The notes under the pieces are model-generated. The model was given only the letters and a program-made list of their open reading frames with translations. It did not search any database and had not been told where the DNA came from. From the NCBI RefSeq assembly GCF_900107375.1, contig NZ_FNPT01000003.1, forward strand, positions 248,001-312,000: a stretch of DNA of 64,000 nt, written 5' to 3'. Shown piece after piece: positions 17,090 to 26,349 of this stretch; the stretch's first letter is position 1; every line of letters starts with the position of its first letter. This DNA comes from Lysobacter sp. yr284 (GTDB lineage: Bacteria > Pseudomonadota > Gammaproteobacteria > Xanthomonadales > Xanthomonadaceae). A program made the translations under genes and the position numbers.

Positions 17090-18577
17090 ATGGACCAGGA
17101 CTTCGATCCCGCCGCCCGGCCCATGCCCGCGCCGTCGCCCGTGTCGGCGCTGCGCGAATGGCTGGAGATCGGCTTCCGCGACAAGCGCCGCATCGCCGCC
17201 GCGTTCGCGCTGTGCTTCGGCCTGACCCTGCTGGCCGCATTGCTGCCGACCGCGCGCTACCAGTCCGAGGCCAGCGTGCTGGTGCGGCTGGGCCACGAGT
17301 ACGTGTACGTCGCCGACAACACCGACGGCAGCAGCAGCGGCGCCATGCCGCTGATGTTCGACCGCACCGAGGCGCTCAGCGCCGAGACCCAGATCCTGGC
17401 CAGCCGCGACCTGATCGCCGAGGTGGTGCGGCATGTCGGCCTGGGCCGGCTGTACCCCGACATCGCCCGCCAGCGCGAGGATCCGGGCCGGCCCAAGCTC
17501 GACCAGGCGGTGGAGCGTTTCCGCCAGGGCCTGGACGCGCAACTGCTCAAGGGCGCGACGGTGATCCAGATCGGTTTCTCGCACCGCGACCCGGCCCTGG
17601 CCCAGGCCGCGCTGCGCACCTTGCTGCAGACCTACCTGGCGCGCCGCGCGGCGGTGTTCTCCGACGGCCAGGTGCGGTTCCTCGAAGGCCAGGTCGGCGC
17701 GGTCGACCGGCGCCTGCAACGCGCCGAGCAGGACCTGAGCCGGTTCAAGCGCGCCCACGGCATCGTCGACTACGGCCAGCAGATCGGCCTGTTGCTGCAG
17801 CAGGGCAACGAGCTGGAATCGCGCCTCAACGACACCGACCAGCAGGCGCGCACCGCCAGCGAGCGGGCCAAGACCCTGACCCGGCTGGCCAAGGCGACCC
17901 CGGCCAACCTGGTGCAGTTCAGCGAAAGCCTGGGCGACCCGCAGGTGCCGCGGCAGTTGTTGGAACTGCGGTTGAAAGAGCAGGGGCTGCGCTCGCGCTA
18001 CGTCGACGGCAACCCGCTGGTGGTCAACGCCGGCAACGACGTGGCCACCGCCGAGGCGTTCATCCGCGACCAGCGCAAGGCGCCGCCGACCACGGTGCGC
18101 ACCGGCCGCAACCCGGTGCGCGAGGCCGCCGAACTGGACCTGCTGCGCGCGCGCTCGGACGAATCGGCGCTGGCCGGCAGCCGCAAGGCGCTGCAGGACA
18201 AGCTGCAGCAGCTGCGCCGGCGCGCCGACGAACTGAGCCGGCAGCAGATCGAGCTGTCCGCGCTGAGCCGCGAGCAGAAACTGCTGGAGGACAGCTACGG
18301 CAACTACGCGCGCAAGCTCGAGGCCGCGCGCATCACCGAGGCGCGCGAGCAGAAGCAGCGCACCACGGTCAGCGTGTTGCAGGCCGCCAGCTGGCCGCTC
18401 AAGGCCAAGAGCGCGCGCCTGCCGATCCTGGCCATCGGCCTGTGCCTGAGCATCGCCGCGGCCTTGCTGACGGCCTTCCTCAGCCAAGCGCTGCGCAGCA
18501 GCTTCCAGTCGCCCGAGCAGCTGGAACGCGCGTTCGGCCTGCCGGTGCTGGCGAGCTTGCCGCAGGTGCCGGGTTGA
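17090..18577 (+). CDS. GumC-like polysaccharide co-polymerase (Wzz domain)
   Basis: A 495-aa inner-membrane protein with TM1 near residues 38-55, then a Wzz-type domain (SEASVLVRLGHEYVYV) and a long periplasmic coiled coil (about 200-430). TM2 lies near 445-465, followed by a short cytoplasmic tail (FGLPVLASLPQ). It controls chain length and links synthesis to export. It lacks a C-terminal tyrosine-kinase domain, as GumC does, and a degenerate ATPase is found fused elsewhere in this operon (gene at 22267). It begins directly after the OPX stop codon. Confidence 0.88.
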   Translation: MDQDFDPAARPMPAPSPVSALREWLEIGFRDKRRIAAAFALCFGLTLLAALLPTARYQSEASVLVRLGHEYVYVADNTDGSSSGAMPLMFDRTEALSAETQILASRDLIAEVVRHVGLGRLYPDIARQREDPGRPKLDQAVERFRQGLDAQLLKGATVIQIGFSHRDPALAQAALRTLLQTYLARRAAVFSDGQVRFLEGQVGAVDRRLQRAEQDLSRFKRAHGIVDYGQQIGLLLQQGNELESRLNDTDQQARTASERAKTLTRLAKATPANLVQFSESLGDPQVPRQLLELRLKEQGLRSRYVDGNPLVVNAGNDVATAEAFIRDQRKAPPTTVRTGRNPVREAAELDLLRARSDESALAGSRKALQDKLQQLRRRADELSRQQIELSALSREQKLLEDSYGNYARKLEAARITEAREQKQRTTVSVLQAASWPLKAKSARLPILAIGLCLSIAAALLTAFLSQALRSSFQSPEQLERAFGLPVLASLPQVPG

Positions 18578-18582
18578 GGGCG

Positions 18583-19782
18583 ATGCGCCGCCGCGGACTC
18601 GGGTTGGGCGCCGTGCTGGCGCTGTGGCTGCTGGCCGGCGCCGTCGCGCAGGCGCTGCCGTTGCGCCGCGGGGTGGCGTTGAGCCGCTGGTTCGAAGCCA
18701 GCGCCGGCGCGCCGGTGAGCGCGGCGGAACTGCGCGCGCTGCGCGCGGCCGGTTTCGACCACGTGCGTATTCCGGTCGATCCGGTGAGCCTGGGCTGGTC
18801 GCCGCAGCGCGGGCCTACGCTGGACGATGCGCGCCTGCGCGCGGCCATCGACGCGACGCTCGCGGCCGGGCTGGACGCGATCGTGGACCTGCATCCGCGC
18901 GAGCAGACCAAGCAGGCGATCGAGCGCGGCGGCGAATGGGCCGACGGCTATGTCGCGTTGTGGAAAGCGCTGGCGACGAAATGGAAAGCGCTGCCGGCGC
19001 AGCGGGTAGCGTTCGAGCTGTACAACGAGCCCGGCTTCTACGGCTGGACCGGCGGCCTGGCCTGGAGCCGCTACCAGCAGCGCCTGGTCGCGGCGGTGCG
19101 CGGCGTCGACCGCGAGCGCGTGCTGATCGTCAGCGGCCGCAAGGGCGGCAGCCTGGAAGGGCTGGTCGAACTGGCGCCGCTCGACGACGACAAGCTGGTC
19201 TACAGCTTCCATTACTACCTGCCGTACGTGTTCACCCACCAGGGCGCGAGCTGGATGCGCGGCGACGAGTGGACCACCGCCGGGCACTGGCGCAGCGTGC
19301 GCTACCCGGCCAAGGCCGCGCAGGCGCGCTTGCCGCACACCGACGGCGGGGTCGGCCGCGACCGCGCGCGCGCGGAGATCGCCGATTACTTCCGCGACGG
19401 CTGGGACCGCGAACGCATCGCCGCGCAATGGAAGCCGCTGCGCGAGTGGGCCGCGCGGCACAAGGTGCGGGTGCACTGCGGCGAGTTCGGGACGATCCGC
19501 GAGGGCGTGGACCCGGCCTCGCGCTATCGCTGGATCGGCGACGTGCGCGCGCTGGCCGAGGCCGAAGGCTGGGGCTGGTCGGTGTGGAACTACGCCGACG
19601 ACTTCGGCCTGACCGCGAACAGCAACACCAGCGGCGCGCCGCGCGGGGCGCTGGAGCCGGCGGCGCTGCGCGCGCTCGGCCTGGACGCGCACGGGCAGGG
19701 CGCGCGGGGGCAGGGCAGCCCGGCCGCAGCGCGCCAGCGCGGCGAACCGGCTACGCGCGAACCCAGGCAGGGCGCGCGATGA
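18583..19782 (+). CDS. Secreted glycoside hydrolase family 5 protein
   Basis: A 399-aa endo-glycanase of the GH5 (cellulase-like) family with an N-terminal signal peptide (hydrophobic residues 8-25). The acid/base Glu is E149 in LYNEP and the nucleophile is E301 in CGEFGT. The intervening HYYLP segment and a late W-N-Y-x-D segment are also family features. It probably trims or edits the exopolysaccharide in the periplasm or outside. The C-terminal 40 residues are Arg/Gln/Gly-rich and likely disordered. It starts 5 bases after the chain-length gene and its stop overlaps the polymerase ATG. Confidence 0.85.
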   Translation: MRRRGLGLGAVLALWLLAGAVAQALPLRRGVALSRWFEASAGAPVSAAELRALRAAGFDHVRIPVDPVSLGWSPQRGPTLDDARLRAAIDATLAAGLDAIVDLHPREQTKQAIERGGEWADGYVALWKALATKWKALPAQRVAFELYNEPGFYGWTGGLAWSRYQQRLVAAVRGVDRERVLIVSGRKGGSLEGLVELAPLDDDKLVYSFHYYLPYVFTHQGASWMRGDEWTTAGHWRSVRYPAKAAQARLPHTDGGVGRDRARAEIADYFRDGWDRERIAAQWKPLREWAARHKVRVHCGEFGTIREGVDPASRYRWIGDVRALAEAEGWGWSVWNYADDFGLTANSNTSGAPRGALEPAALRALGLDAHGQGARGQGSPAAARQRGEPATREPRQGAR

Positions 19783-21107
19783 ACCCCGCGGCCCGGCCCC
19801 AGCCCGGCTTGCAACGCGCCGCGGCCGCGCTGGCGGGGCTGGCGCTGATCGCCTACCTGGCGCTGTCGCCGGCGCTGCTGACGGTGCTCGGCATTCCCTA
19901 CGACGCGCCCTACGGCGCGTTCTGGTTCAAGCTGCATCCGGGCGACTACCCGCTGCTGCTGGCGCTGGCGTGTTCGCTGGCGGCCTGCGGCAATCCGCTG
20001 GTCGAAGCGCTGCGCCGGTTGCGCGCGCAGCCGCTGCTCGCCGCTTACCTGACGGCGATGGCGCTGATCTTCGCCTACTCGCTGCTGCGCCACGGGCCGT
20101 CGGGTTCGGCGTTCTTCATCGACACGCTGATGATGCCGGCGGCGATGGCGCTGGTGCTGGTCGCGCTGGACGAGGCGGACCTGCGCCGGCTGTTGCGCCT
20201 GCTGCTGGCCGCGGTCGCGGTCAACGCCGCGATCGGCCTGGCCGAAGCGGCGTTGCAGCGGCACCTGGTGCCGTACACCGTGGCCGGCGGCGTGGCGGTG
20301 ATCGAGGACAAGTTCCGCGCCACCGCGCTGCACGGCCATCCGCTGGAGAACGCGATGTTGACCGGCATCGCCCTGCTGGCCGCGCTGGACCTGCCGATGC
20401 CGCCGCGCCGGCGCTGGGCGCTGTGCGCCTTGCTGGTGCTGGCGCTGCTGGCGTTCGGCGGGCGCGCCAGCTTCCTGCTCAGCGTCGCGGCGCTGGCGGC
20501 GTGGGCCGCGCTGCGCGCGCGCGAAGGCCTGCGCGCGGGCCGCTACGGCTACCTGCACATCGTCGGCGCGTCGCTGGCGGCGTTGATCGCCCTGCCGGTC
20601 GCCGCCGCGGCGGTGTGGAAGAGCGGCCTGGGCGCGCGCATCTTCCAGGGCCTGTACCTGGACGACAGCGCCGCGGTGCGGCTGCGCATCTTCGAGGTGT
20701 TCGACCATCTCGACGGCTTCGACCTGCTGTTCGGCATTCCCCCGCAACAGATCCAGGAACTGTCGCTGCGCATCGGCCTGTCGCAGAACCTGGAGGCGAT
20801 CGAGAACTTCTGGCTGTTCATGCTGCTGCAGCTGGGCGCGTTCGGTTTCCTCGCCTTCGCCGCCGGGCTGGGCTGCGGATTGTATTGGCTGTGGCGCCGC
20901 GCCGGCGGCGGCGCGCGCTGGGCGCTGCTGGTGTTCCTGGCCACCGCGTCCACCACCAACTCGCTGGCGTCCAAGACCAGCGCGCTGACCTTGTTGTTCG
21001 CGCTGCTGTGCTGCGTGCGCGCTTACCGCGGCCGGCGCCTGCCGTCGCCGCAACCGCGGCCGGCGCCGCCGCGCCGCATCGCCATGCGCACTGGAGCGAC
21101 CGCATGA
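19779..21107 (+). CDS. Wzy-like exopolysaccharide polymerase (VpsF/O-antigen ligase type)
   Basis: A 442-aa inner-membrane protein with about ten to eleven predicted transmembrane segments and a large periplasmic loop (residues about 265-335, containing RIFEVFDHLDGFDLLFG). This topology is typical of Wzy_C/O-antigen polymerase and VpsF-like proteins. It should join lipid-linked repeat units. The C-terminal tail is Pro/Arg-rich. It is translationally coupled to the GH5 gene and to the next glycosyltransferase by ATGA overlaps. Assignment rests on topology and position, since the family has little sequence conservation. Confidence 0.75.
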   Translation: MNPAARPQPGLQRAAAALAGLALIAYLALSPALLTVLGIPYDAPYGAFWFKLHPGDYPLLLALACSLAACGNPLVEALRRLRAQPLLAAYLTAMALIFAYSLLRHGPSGSAFFIDTLMMPAAMALVLVALDEADLRRLLRLLLAAVAVNAAIGLAEAALQRHLVPYTVAGGVAVIEDKFRATALHGHPLENAMLTGIALLAALDLPMPPRRRWALCALLVLALLAFGGRASFLLSVAALAAWAALRAREGLRAGRYGYLHIVGASLAALIALPVAAAAVWKSGLGARIFQGLYLDDSAAVRLRIFEVFDHLDGFDLLFGIPPQQIQELSLRIGLSQNLEAIENFWLFMLLQLGAFGFLAFAAGLGCGLYWLWRRAGGGARWALLVFLATASTTNSLASKTSALTLLFALLCCVRAYRGRRLPSPQPRPAPPRRIAMRTGATA

Positions 21108-22270
21108 CCCGAGCCTCCGTCACCAGCGCCCACCGCGGCTGGGAATTGCTGCCGCCGCAGCCGCGCCGCGCGCTGCACCTGATCAACGGCGAACACTACG
21201 CCGGCGCCGAACGGGTGCAGGACCTGCTCGCCCAGCAGTTGCCGCGGTTCGGCTGGGACGTGGACTTCGCCTGCCTCAAGCCCGGCGCGTTCGAACGCGA
21301 ACGCAGCGCCCGCGACAGCCGCGTGGTGGTGGTGCCGATGCGCTCGCGCCTGGACCTGGGGCCGGTGCGCCGGGTCGCCGAGCTGCTCGAACGCGGCGGC
21401 TACGACCTGCTGCACACCCACACCGTGCGCTCGCTGCTGGTCGGCCGCTTCGCCGCGCGGCGCGCGCGCCGGCCGCTGCTGCACCACGTCCACAGCCGCA
21501 CCGACCAAGACACCGAGAACGCGCTGCGCAACCGCGTCAACAGCGCGATCCAGCGCTTCGGCGCGGCCCGCGCCGCGCGCCTGGTGGCGGTCTCGCACGG
21601 CACCGCGCACTACCTGCGCGGGCTCGGCTACGACGACGAAGTGGTGCGGGTCGTGCCCAACGGGGTGCCGGTGAACCCGGCGCCGCGGCCGTGGATCGAG
21701 CCGGACGGGACCTGGACGCTGGGCATGGTCGCGCTGTTCCGGCCGCGCAAGGGCGTGGAAGTCCTGATCGACGCGCTGGCGCAATTGCGCGCGCAGGGCA
21801 GGGACGTGAGCCTGCGCGCGGTCGGCGGTTTCGAGAGCCCGGCCTATCGCGAACAGGTGCTGGCGCATGCGCAGGCACGCGGCGTGGCCGAGCTGATCCA
21901 CTGGACCGGCTTCACCCGCGAGGTCGCGGCCGAACTGGGCAGGATCGACCTGTTCGCGCTGCCGAGCCTGTACGGCGAAGGCCTGCCGATGGTGCTGATC
22001 GAAGCGCTGGCGCGGGGGCTGCCGGTGGTGGCGACCGCCAACGAAGGCATCCCCGAAGTCCTCGCCGACGGCCGCGCCGGCGCGCTGGTGCCGGCGGGCA
22101 ACGCGACCGCGATGGCGGCCGCCATCGCCGCGCTGATGGACGATCCCGAGCGCGCCGCAACGTTGGCCGCTCGCGGCCTGCAGCGCCAGCGCGAGCGTTA
22201 TTCGGACGTGGCGATGGCGCGCCAGGTCGCGGCGGTGTACGAGGAAGTGCTGCAGGAGGCGCAGCGATGA
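21104..22270 (+). CDS. Glycosyltransferase family 4 protein (first)
   Basis: A 388-aa cytosolic GT-B enzyme. The N-terminal acceptor half contains HLINGEHYAGAERVQ. The C-terminal donor half contains the GT4 signature (ALPSLYGEGLPMVLIEALARG, positions about 285-305, with the conserved E-x7-E pair). It adds a sugar from a nucleotide donor to the lipid-linked repeat unit with retention of configuration. Donor and linkage are unknown. It is coupled to both neighbours by 4-base overlaps. Confidence 0.88.
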   Translation: MTRASVTSAHRGWELLPPQPRRALHLINGEHYAGAERVQDLLAQQLPRFGWDVDFACLKPGAFERERSARDSRVVVVPMRSRLDLGPVRRVAELLERGGYDLLHTHTVRSLLVGRFAARRARRPLLHHVHSRTDQDTENALRNRVNSAIQRFGAARAARLVAVSHGTAHYLRGLGYDDEVVRVVPNGVPVNPAPRPWIEPDGTWTLGMVALFRPRKGVEVLIDALAQLRAQGRDVSLRAVGGFESPAYREQVLAHAQARGVAELIHWTGFTREVAAELGRIDLFALPSLYGEGLPMVLIEALARGLPVVATANEGIPEVLADGRAGALVPAGNATAMAAAIAALMDDPERAATLAARGLQRQRERYSDVAMARQVAAVYEEVLQEAQR

Positions 22271-23652
22271 GCGCCGCCGCGCCCTCGCGCGATGCGCCGC
22301 CGCGGCGGCTGCTGGAACTGCTCGGCCGGCTGCGCATCGTCCGCGATGCGCAGCAGCATCGCGCCTTGCTGCAGCGGCTCGCCGATCCGGTCGCCCCGAC
22401 CGTGCTGTCGTTCTTCAACCAGCACGCCTTCAACCTGGCCTGGACCGATCCGGCCTTCGCCGAGGACCTGCGCCGCAGCGACGTGCTGCTGCGCGACGGT
22501 GTCGGCGTCGCCGCCTGCCTGCGCCTGCTGGCGCGCGATCCGGGCCTCAACGCCAACGGCACCGACCTGATTCCGCAGCTGCTGGCCGCCTTCGGCGGAC
22601 GCCGCGCGGTGTTGATCGGGACCCGCGAACCGTACCTGCAGCGCGCCGCGCAGCGCCTGGGCGAGGACTACGGCATCCAGGTGGCCTGCGCCCTGGACGG
22701 CTTCGGCGACGCCGCGGCCTACCTCGAAGCGGTCGCGCGCGAACGCCCGGAGCTGGTCGTGCTGGCCATGGGCATGCCGCGGCAGGAACGCGTCGCCGCG
22801 GAACTGGCGCAGTGGGCGCGGCAGGCCGGACACCGGCTGCTGATCGTCAACGGCGGCGCGATCGCCGATTTCATCGCCGGCCGCGTCGCCCGCGCGCCCG
22901 CGTGGATGCGGCGCGCGCGCCTGGAATGGTTGTACCGGCTCGGCCGCGAGCCGCGCCGGCTGTGGCGGCGCTACCTGCTCGGCGGCGTCGTCTTCATCGC
23001 GCGCGCGCTGCGCCTGGCCGCGGATCCGCCGCCGCCGGCCGCCGGCCGCGCGCCCCTGCTCGAGGCATCGACCATGAAAGCCGATACGCCGGCCCTGTTC
23101 GGCATCGACGAGGCGCGCATGACCCAACTGGTGCAGCGGCTCGACGCCAGCGCCGGCGGCGGCGACGGCCGCATCGTCCAGTTCGTCGCCGCGCGCGCGG
23201 GCGAGGGCGCGACCGCGCTGGCGCACAGCTACGCCGCCGCGTCGGCGCAGCTGCGCAGGCGCCGGGTGCTGCTGCTGTCCGACGATGCGCAGGGCGAGGT
23301 CGCCGGTTTTCCGCAGGTCGGCGCGCCGGCCGCGCCGGGCCTGGTGCTGGCCCGGCTGACCGACCCGCAGCGCGAGTTCCGCGACAACTACGCGGCGCTG
23401 GACGAGGCCGCGGCGTGGCAGGCGCTGGCGCGCGACTTCGACGAAGTGGTGGTCGACGCGCAGGCGCCGTATGCGCTGGCCGCGGCCAGGCACGCGTCCG
23501 GCGTGGTGGTGGTGGTCGAGGCCGAGGCCACCCGCGCCGCGCTGGTGCGCAAACTGCTCGACGAACTGGCCGCGGTCGACGCGCGGGTGATCGGCACCGT
23601 CCTCAACAAATACCGTTCGCATCTTCCGCATGCCTTGCACGAGCGACTGTGA
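22267..23652 (+). CDS. GT26 (WecG/TagA/CpsF, GumM-like) glycosyltransferase fused to a degenerate ATPase domain
   Basis: A 461-aa fusion. Residues 45-215 are a GT26 domain (NANGTDLIPQLL, LAMGMPRQE, NGGAIADFIAG), and a basic amphipathic tail (about 220-255) probably contacts the membrane. Residues 270-461 resemble the MinD/BY-kinase-like ATPases that pair with Wzz proteins (VQFVAARAGEGATAL near 305-318, FDEVVVDAQAP). The P-loop Lys is replaced: GEGAT where GEGKS/T is expected. No stop separates the halves, although ATG 23074 could serve as an internal start. The GT26 half should add a sugar to the repeat unit. The ATPase half may be a non-catalytic regulator of the GumC-like protein. Confidence 0.8.
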   Translation: MSAAAPSRDAPPRRLLELLGRLRIVRDAQQHRALLQRLADPVAPTVLSFFNQHAFNLAWTDPAFAEDLRRSDVLLRDGVGVAACLRLLARDPGLNANGTDLIPQLLAAFGGRRAVLIGTREPYLQRAAQRLGEDYGIQVACALDGFGDAAAYLEAVARERPELVVLAMGMPRQERVAAELAQWARQAGHRLLIVNGGAIADFIAGRVARAPAWMRRARLEWLYRLGREPRRLWRRYLLGGVVFIARALRLAADPPPPAAGRAPLLEASTMKADTPALFGIDEARMTQLVQRLDASAGGGDGRIVQFVAARAGEGATALAHSYAAASAQLRRRRVLLLSDDAQGEVAGFPQVGAPAAPGLVLARLTDPQREFRDNYAALDEAAAWQALARDFDEVVVDAQAPYALAAARHASGVVVVVEAEATRAALVRKLLDELAAVDARVIGTVLNKYRSHLPHALHERL

Positions 23653-25192
23653 CCGTGCCGCCGCGCCGGTGCGCGCGGCGGTCCTGCTGCCGGCCGGGCG
23701 CAGCCGGGTCTGGCAGGAACGCGCCGCGCTGGCGCTGGCCGGGCTGCCCGGCGTGGCCTGCGACGTCGTGCGGGTGCGCGCGGCGCGGCGCGAGGACGAC
23801 GCGCAGTGGCGGCGCTGGGCCGGATCGCATCCGGAGCTGCAGGAGCTGCGCGTCGACGACGAGAACGATGCGGCCGCCTTGGCCGATGCGGCCGGCGCCT
23901 GGGATGCGGTGATCGACCTGGCCGGGATCGCCGATCCCGGGCCGTGGCGCGCGCGCAGCCGCTTCGGCGTGTGGCAGCCGCTGGATGCGCAGGGCCTGCA
24001 CCTGGCCGCGCCGTACGCGGTGCACGCCTCGATCGTGTCCGGCGGCGGCGGCGAGCTGGCGCTGGTGCGCGACGGCGCGACCGCGGTGGAAACCATGCGT
24101 TATTACGCCGACCCGCATTATCCGCGCGCGCTCGGCCGCGCCTACCTGGGGCTGCTGTACCTGCTGGCCGCCGGCCTGCTCGAACTCGCCCACGGCGGCG
24201 AACCGGCGGCCGACGCGTTCGCGCCGCAGGCGCCGCGGCCGCGCTGGCGCCGCGCCGTGGCCGGCCTGCGCGGGCGCTGGCGTTCGCAGCTGCGCCGCTG
24301 GCGCAGCCAGTGGCTCAGCGAAAGCTGGATGATCGGCGTGGTCGACGCGCCGATCGAACGCATGCTCGAGGGCCGCTTCGCCGAGCGCATCCGCTGGCTG
24401 GGCGGGCGCGATGCGCAGCAGTACCGCGCCGATCCGTTCGGCCTGCCGGGCGAGGACCGCCTGCTGTACTGCGAAACCTACGATTACCGCGACGGCGTCG
24501 GCCGGCTCGAACTGCTGCGCCTGGACGCCGACGATACGGTCGCCCAGGCGCACCCGGCCGGGCCGCAGCGGCCCGGCCACGTCTCCTATCCGTATGTGTT
24601 CGAGCACGCCGGGCGCGCCTATGCGATTCCGGAGACCGCGCAGCGCCGCTGCTGCGAGTTGTACGAGATCGACGCGCACGGCCAGTGGCGCTTCGTCGCC
24701 ACCTTGCTCGAAGACGTGGCCGCCGCCGACGCCAGCCTGTTCGTCTGGGAGGGCCGCTTCTGGCTGGCCTACACCGATCTGTCGTGGGGCGCGTTCGACA
24801 ATCTGTGCCTGAGCTACGCCGACGACTTGCACGGCCCGTGGCGGCGGCATGCGCGCCATCCGGTCAAGCTCGACCACCGCAGCTCGCGCCCGGCCGGCAC
24901 GCCGTTCGTCCACGACGGCGCGCTGTACCGCCCGGCGCAGGACTGCACCGGCGGCTACGGCCAGGCGGTCGCGCTGAACCGGGTGCGGCTGTGCACGCCG
25001 CAGCGTTATCGCGAGGACGTCGTGGCGCATTGCCGGCCCGATCCGCGCGGACGCAACCCGCACGGGCTGCACACCGTCTCGGCCTGGGGCGGGCGCACCC
25101 TGGTCGACGGCAAGCGCTATGTGTTCAACCTGCGTGAGCTCGGGCGCAAGTTGCGGCGCCGCTACGAGGCGGCGCAGCCGGTGGGCGTTTGA
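23630..25192 (+). CDS. Five-bladed beta-propeller, glucosamine inositolphosphorylceramide transferase-like protein
   Basis: A 520-aa protein. The N-terminal 200 residues resemble the formyltransferase-like/Rossmann part found in such proteins. The C-terminal part (about 220-500) has propeller-type repeats (YPYVFEHAGRAYAIPE, ADASLFVWEGRFWLAYTD, SRPAGTPFVHDGALYRPAQD) seen in GH43-like and plant GIPC-transferase N-terminal domains. Such proteins occur in bacterial polysaccharide clusters, perhaps as modifying transferases. The start is uncertain. ATG 23630 overlaps the previous gene by 23 bases and has no clear ribosome-binding site; GTG 23669 lies nearer the domain start. The next gene starts in a TTGA overlap. 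Confidence 0.7.
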   Translation: MPCTSDCDRAAAPVRAAVLLPAGRSRVWQERAALALAGLPGVACDVVRVRAARREDDAQWRRWAGSHPELQELRVDDENDAAALADAAGAWDAVIDLAGIADPGPWRARSRFGVWQPLDAQGLHLAAPYAVHASIVSGGGGELALVRDGATAVETMRYYADPHYPRALGRAYLGLLYLLAAGLLELAHGGEPAADAFAPQAPRPRWRRAVAGLRGRWRSQLRRWRSQWLSESWMIGVVDAPIERMLEGRFAERIRWLGGRDAQQYRADPFGLPGEDRLLYCETYDYRDGVGRLELLRLDADDTVAQAHPAGPQRPGHVSYPYVFEHAGRAYAIPETAQRRCCELYEIDAHGQWRFVATLLEDVAAADASLFVWEGRFWLAYTDLSWGAFDNLCLSYADDLHGPWRRHARHPVKLDHRSSRPAGTPFVHDGALYRPAQDCTGGYGQAVALNRVRLCTPQRYREDVVAHCRPDPRGRNPHGLHTVSAWGGRTLVDGKRYVFNLRELGRKLRRRYEAAQPVGV

Positions 25193-26343
25193 GCGCCGTC
25201 GCGGCCGGGCGCGCGGGCGCGGTGCGCTCGGTGCTGCTGTACCTGCCGCAGCTCAAGCTCGGCGGCGCCGAGATCTCGATCCTGCGCCTGGCGCAAGGGC
25301 TGCAGGCGCGCGGCGTCGCGGTGGCGCTGGCGGTGCATCGCGCCGACCCGGCATCGCGGGCGCTGGCCGGCGACATCGAACTGCTGTCGCTCGACGCCGA
25401 CCGCACCCTGGCGGTGCCGCGCCGGCTGGCGCAGTTGCTGCGCCAGCGCCGGCCCGACGTGCTGGTCTCGGCGCTGACCCACAGCAACATCGTCGCCGCG
25501 CTGGCCGCGCGCGGCACCGGCGTGCGCACGGTGCTGACCGAGCACGCGCCGATCGCCTCGATGCGCCGGCTCGACCGCTCGCGCCGCTACCGCGCGACCG
25601 TGGCGCTGATGCCGTGGGCGTACCGCTGCGCCGACGCCATCGTCGCGGTGTCCGAGGGCGTGCGCGAGGACATCGCCGCGCACCTGCACCCGCGGCAGCG
25701 CCGGCGCCTGCACGTCATCGCCAACCCGGTGCTGGCGCAGGACTGGCGCGAGCGCGCCGAGGCGCCGGTGGCCGAGGACGGCTACGGCGCCGACGGCGCG
25801 CCGGTGATCCTCTCGGTCGGACGCCTGAGCGAGGAAAAGAACTTCGCCGGGCTGATCCGCGCCTTCGCCCGCCTGCGCACGCCGATGCGGCTGCGCCTGG
25901 CGATCGTCGGCGAGGGCCCGCAGCGCGCCGCGCTGCAGGCGCTGATCGACGAGCTCGGCCTGGGCCGGGTGGTACGCCTGCTCGGCCAGCGCGACAACCC
26001 CTACGCCTACATGCGGCGCGCGCGGGTGTTCGCGCTGGCCTCGCAATTCGAGGGCTTCGGCAACGTGCTGGTCGAGGCGATGGCCTGCGGCGCGCCGGTG
26101 GTCAGCACCGATTGCCCGGTGGGGCCGCGCGAAGTGCTGGCCGGCGGGCGCTACGGCCTGCTGGTGCCGCCGGACGATCCCGGCGCGCTGGCCGAGGCGA
26201 TCGAACGCCAGGTGCGCCACGCCGACCCGCAGGTGCTGGCCGCCGCGCGCGAGCACGCCCTGCAGTTCACCGTCGAACGCAGCGCCGAACGCTACCTGCA
26301 GTTGTTCGAGCGGCTGCTGGACGGCGGCGACGCGCGCGGCTGA
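25189..26343 (+). CDS. Glycosyltransferase family 4 protein (second)
   Basis: A 384-aa GT-B glycosyltransferase. The N-terminus has LPQLKLGGAEISIL, the typical glycine loop, and the donor half has SVGRLSEEKNF and ASQFEGFGNVLVEAMACG with the E-x7-E pair. It adds one sugar of the repeat unit. The start is TTG 25189, which overlaps the previous stop; no better ATG or GTG lies before the glycine loop. It is the last gene of the plus-strand operon and ends 6 bases before the converging minus-strand operon. Confidence 0.86.
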   Translation: MSAVAAGRAGAVRSVLLYLPQLKLGGAEISILRLAQGLQARGVAVALAVHRADPASRALAGDIELLSLDADRTLAVPRRLAQLLRQRRPDVLVSALTHSNIVAALAARGTGVRTVLTEHAPIASMRRLDRSRRYRATVALMPWAYRCADAIVAVSEGVREDIAAHLHPRQRRRLHVIANPVLAQDWRERAEAPVAEDGYGADGAPVILSVGRLSEEKNFAGLIRAFARLRTPMRLRLAIVGEGPQRAALQALIDELGLGRVVRLLGQRDNPYAYMRRARVFALASQFEGFGNVLVEAMACGAPVVSTDCPVGPREVLAGGRYGLLVPPDDPGALAEAIERQVRHADPQVLAAAREHALQFTVERSAERYLQLFERLLDGGDARG

Positions 26344-26349
26344 GCGCCG

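Noticed and set aside
16244-18487. A minus-strand frame of 747 codons under the export and chain-length genes
   Set aside because: Opposite to two genes with clear domains; Gln/Arg/Ala-rich shadow.
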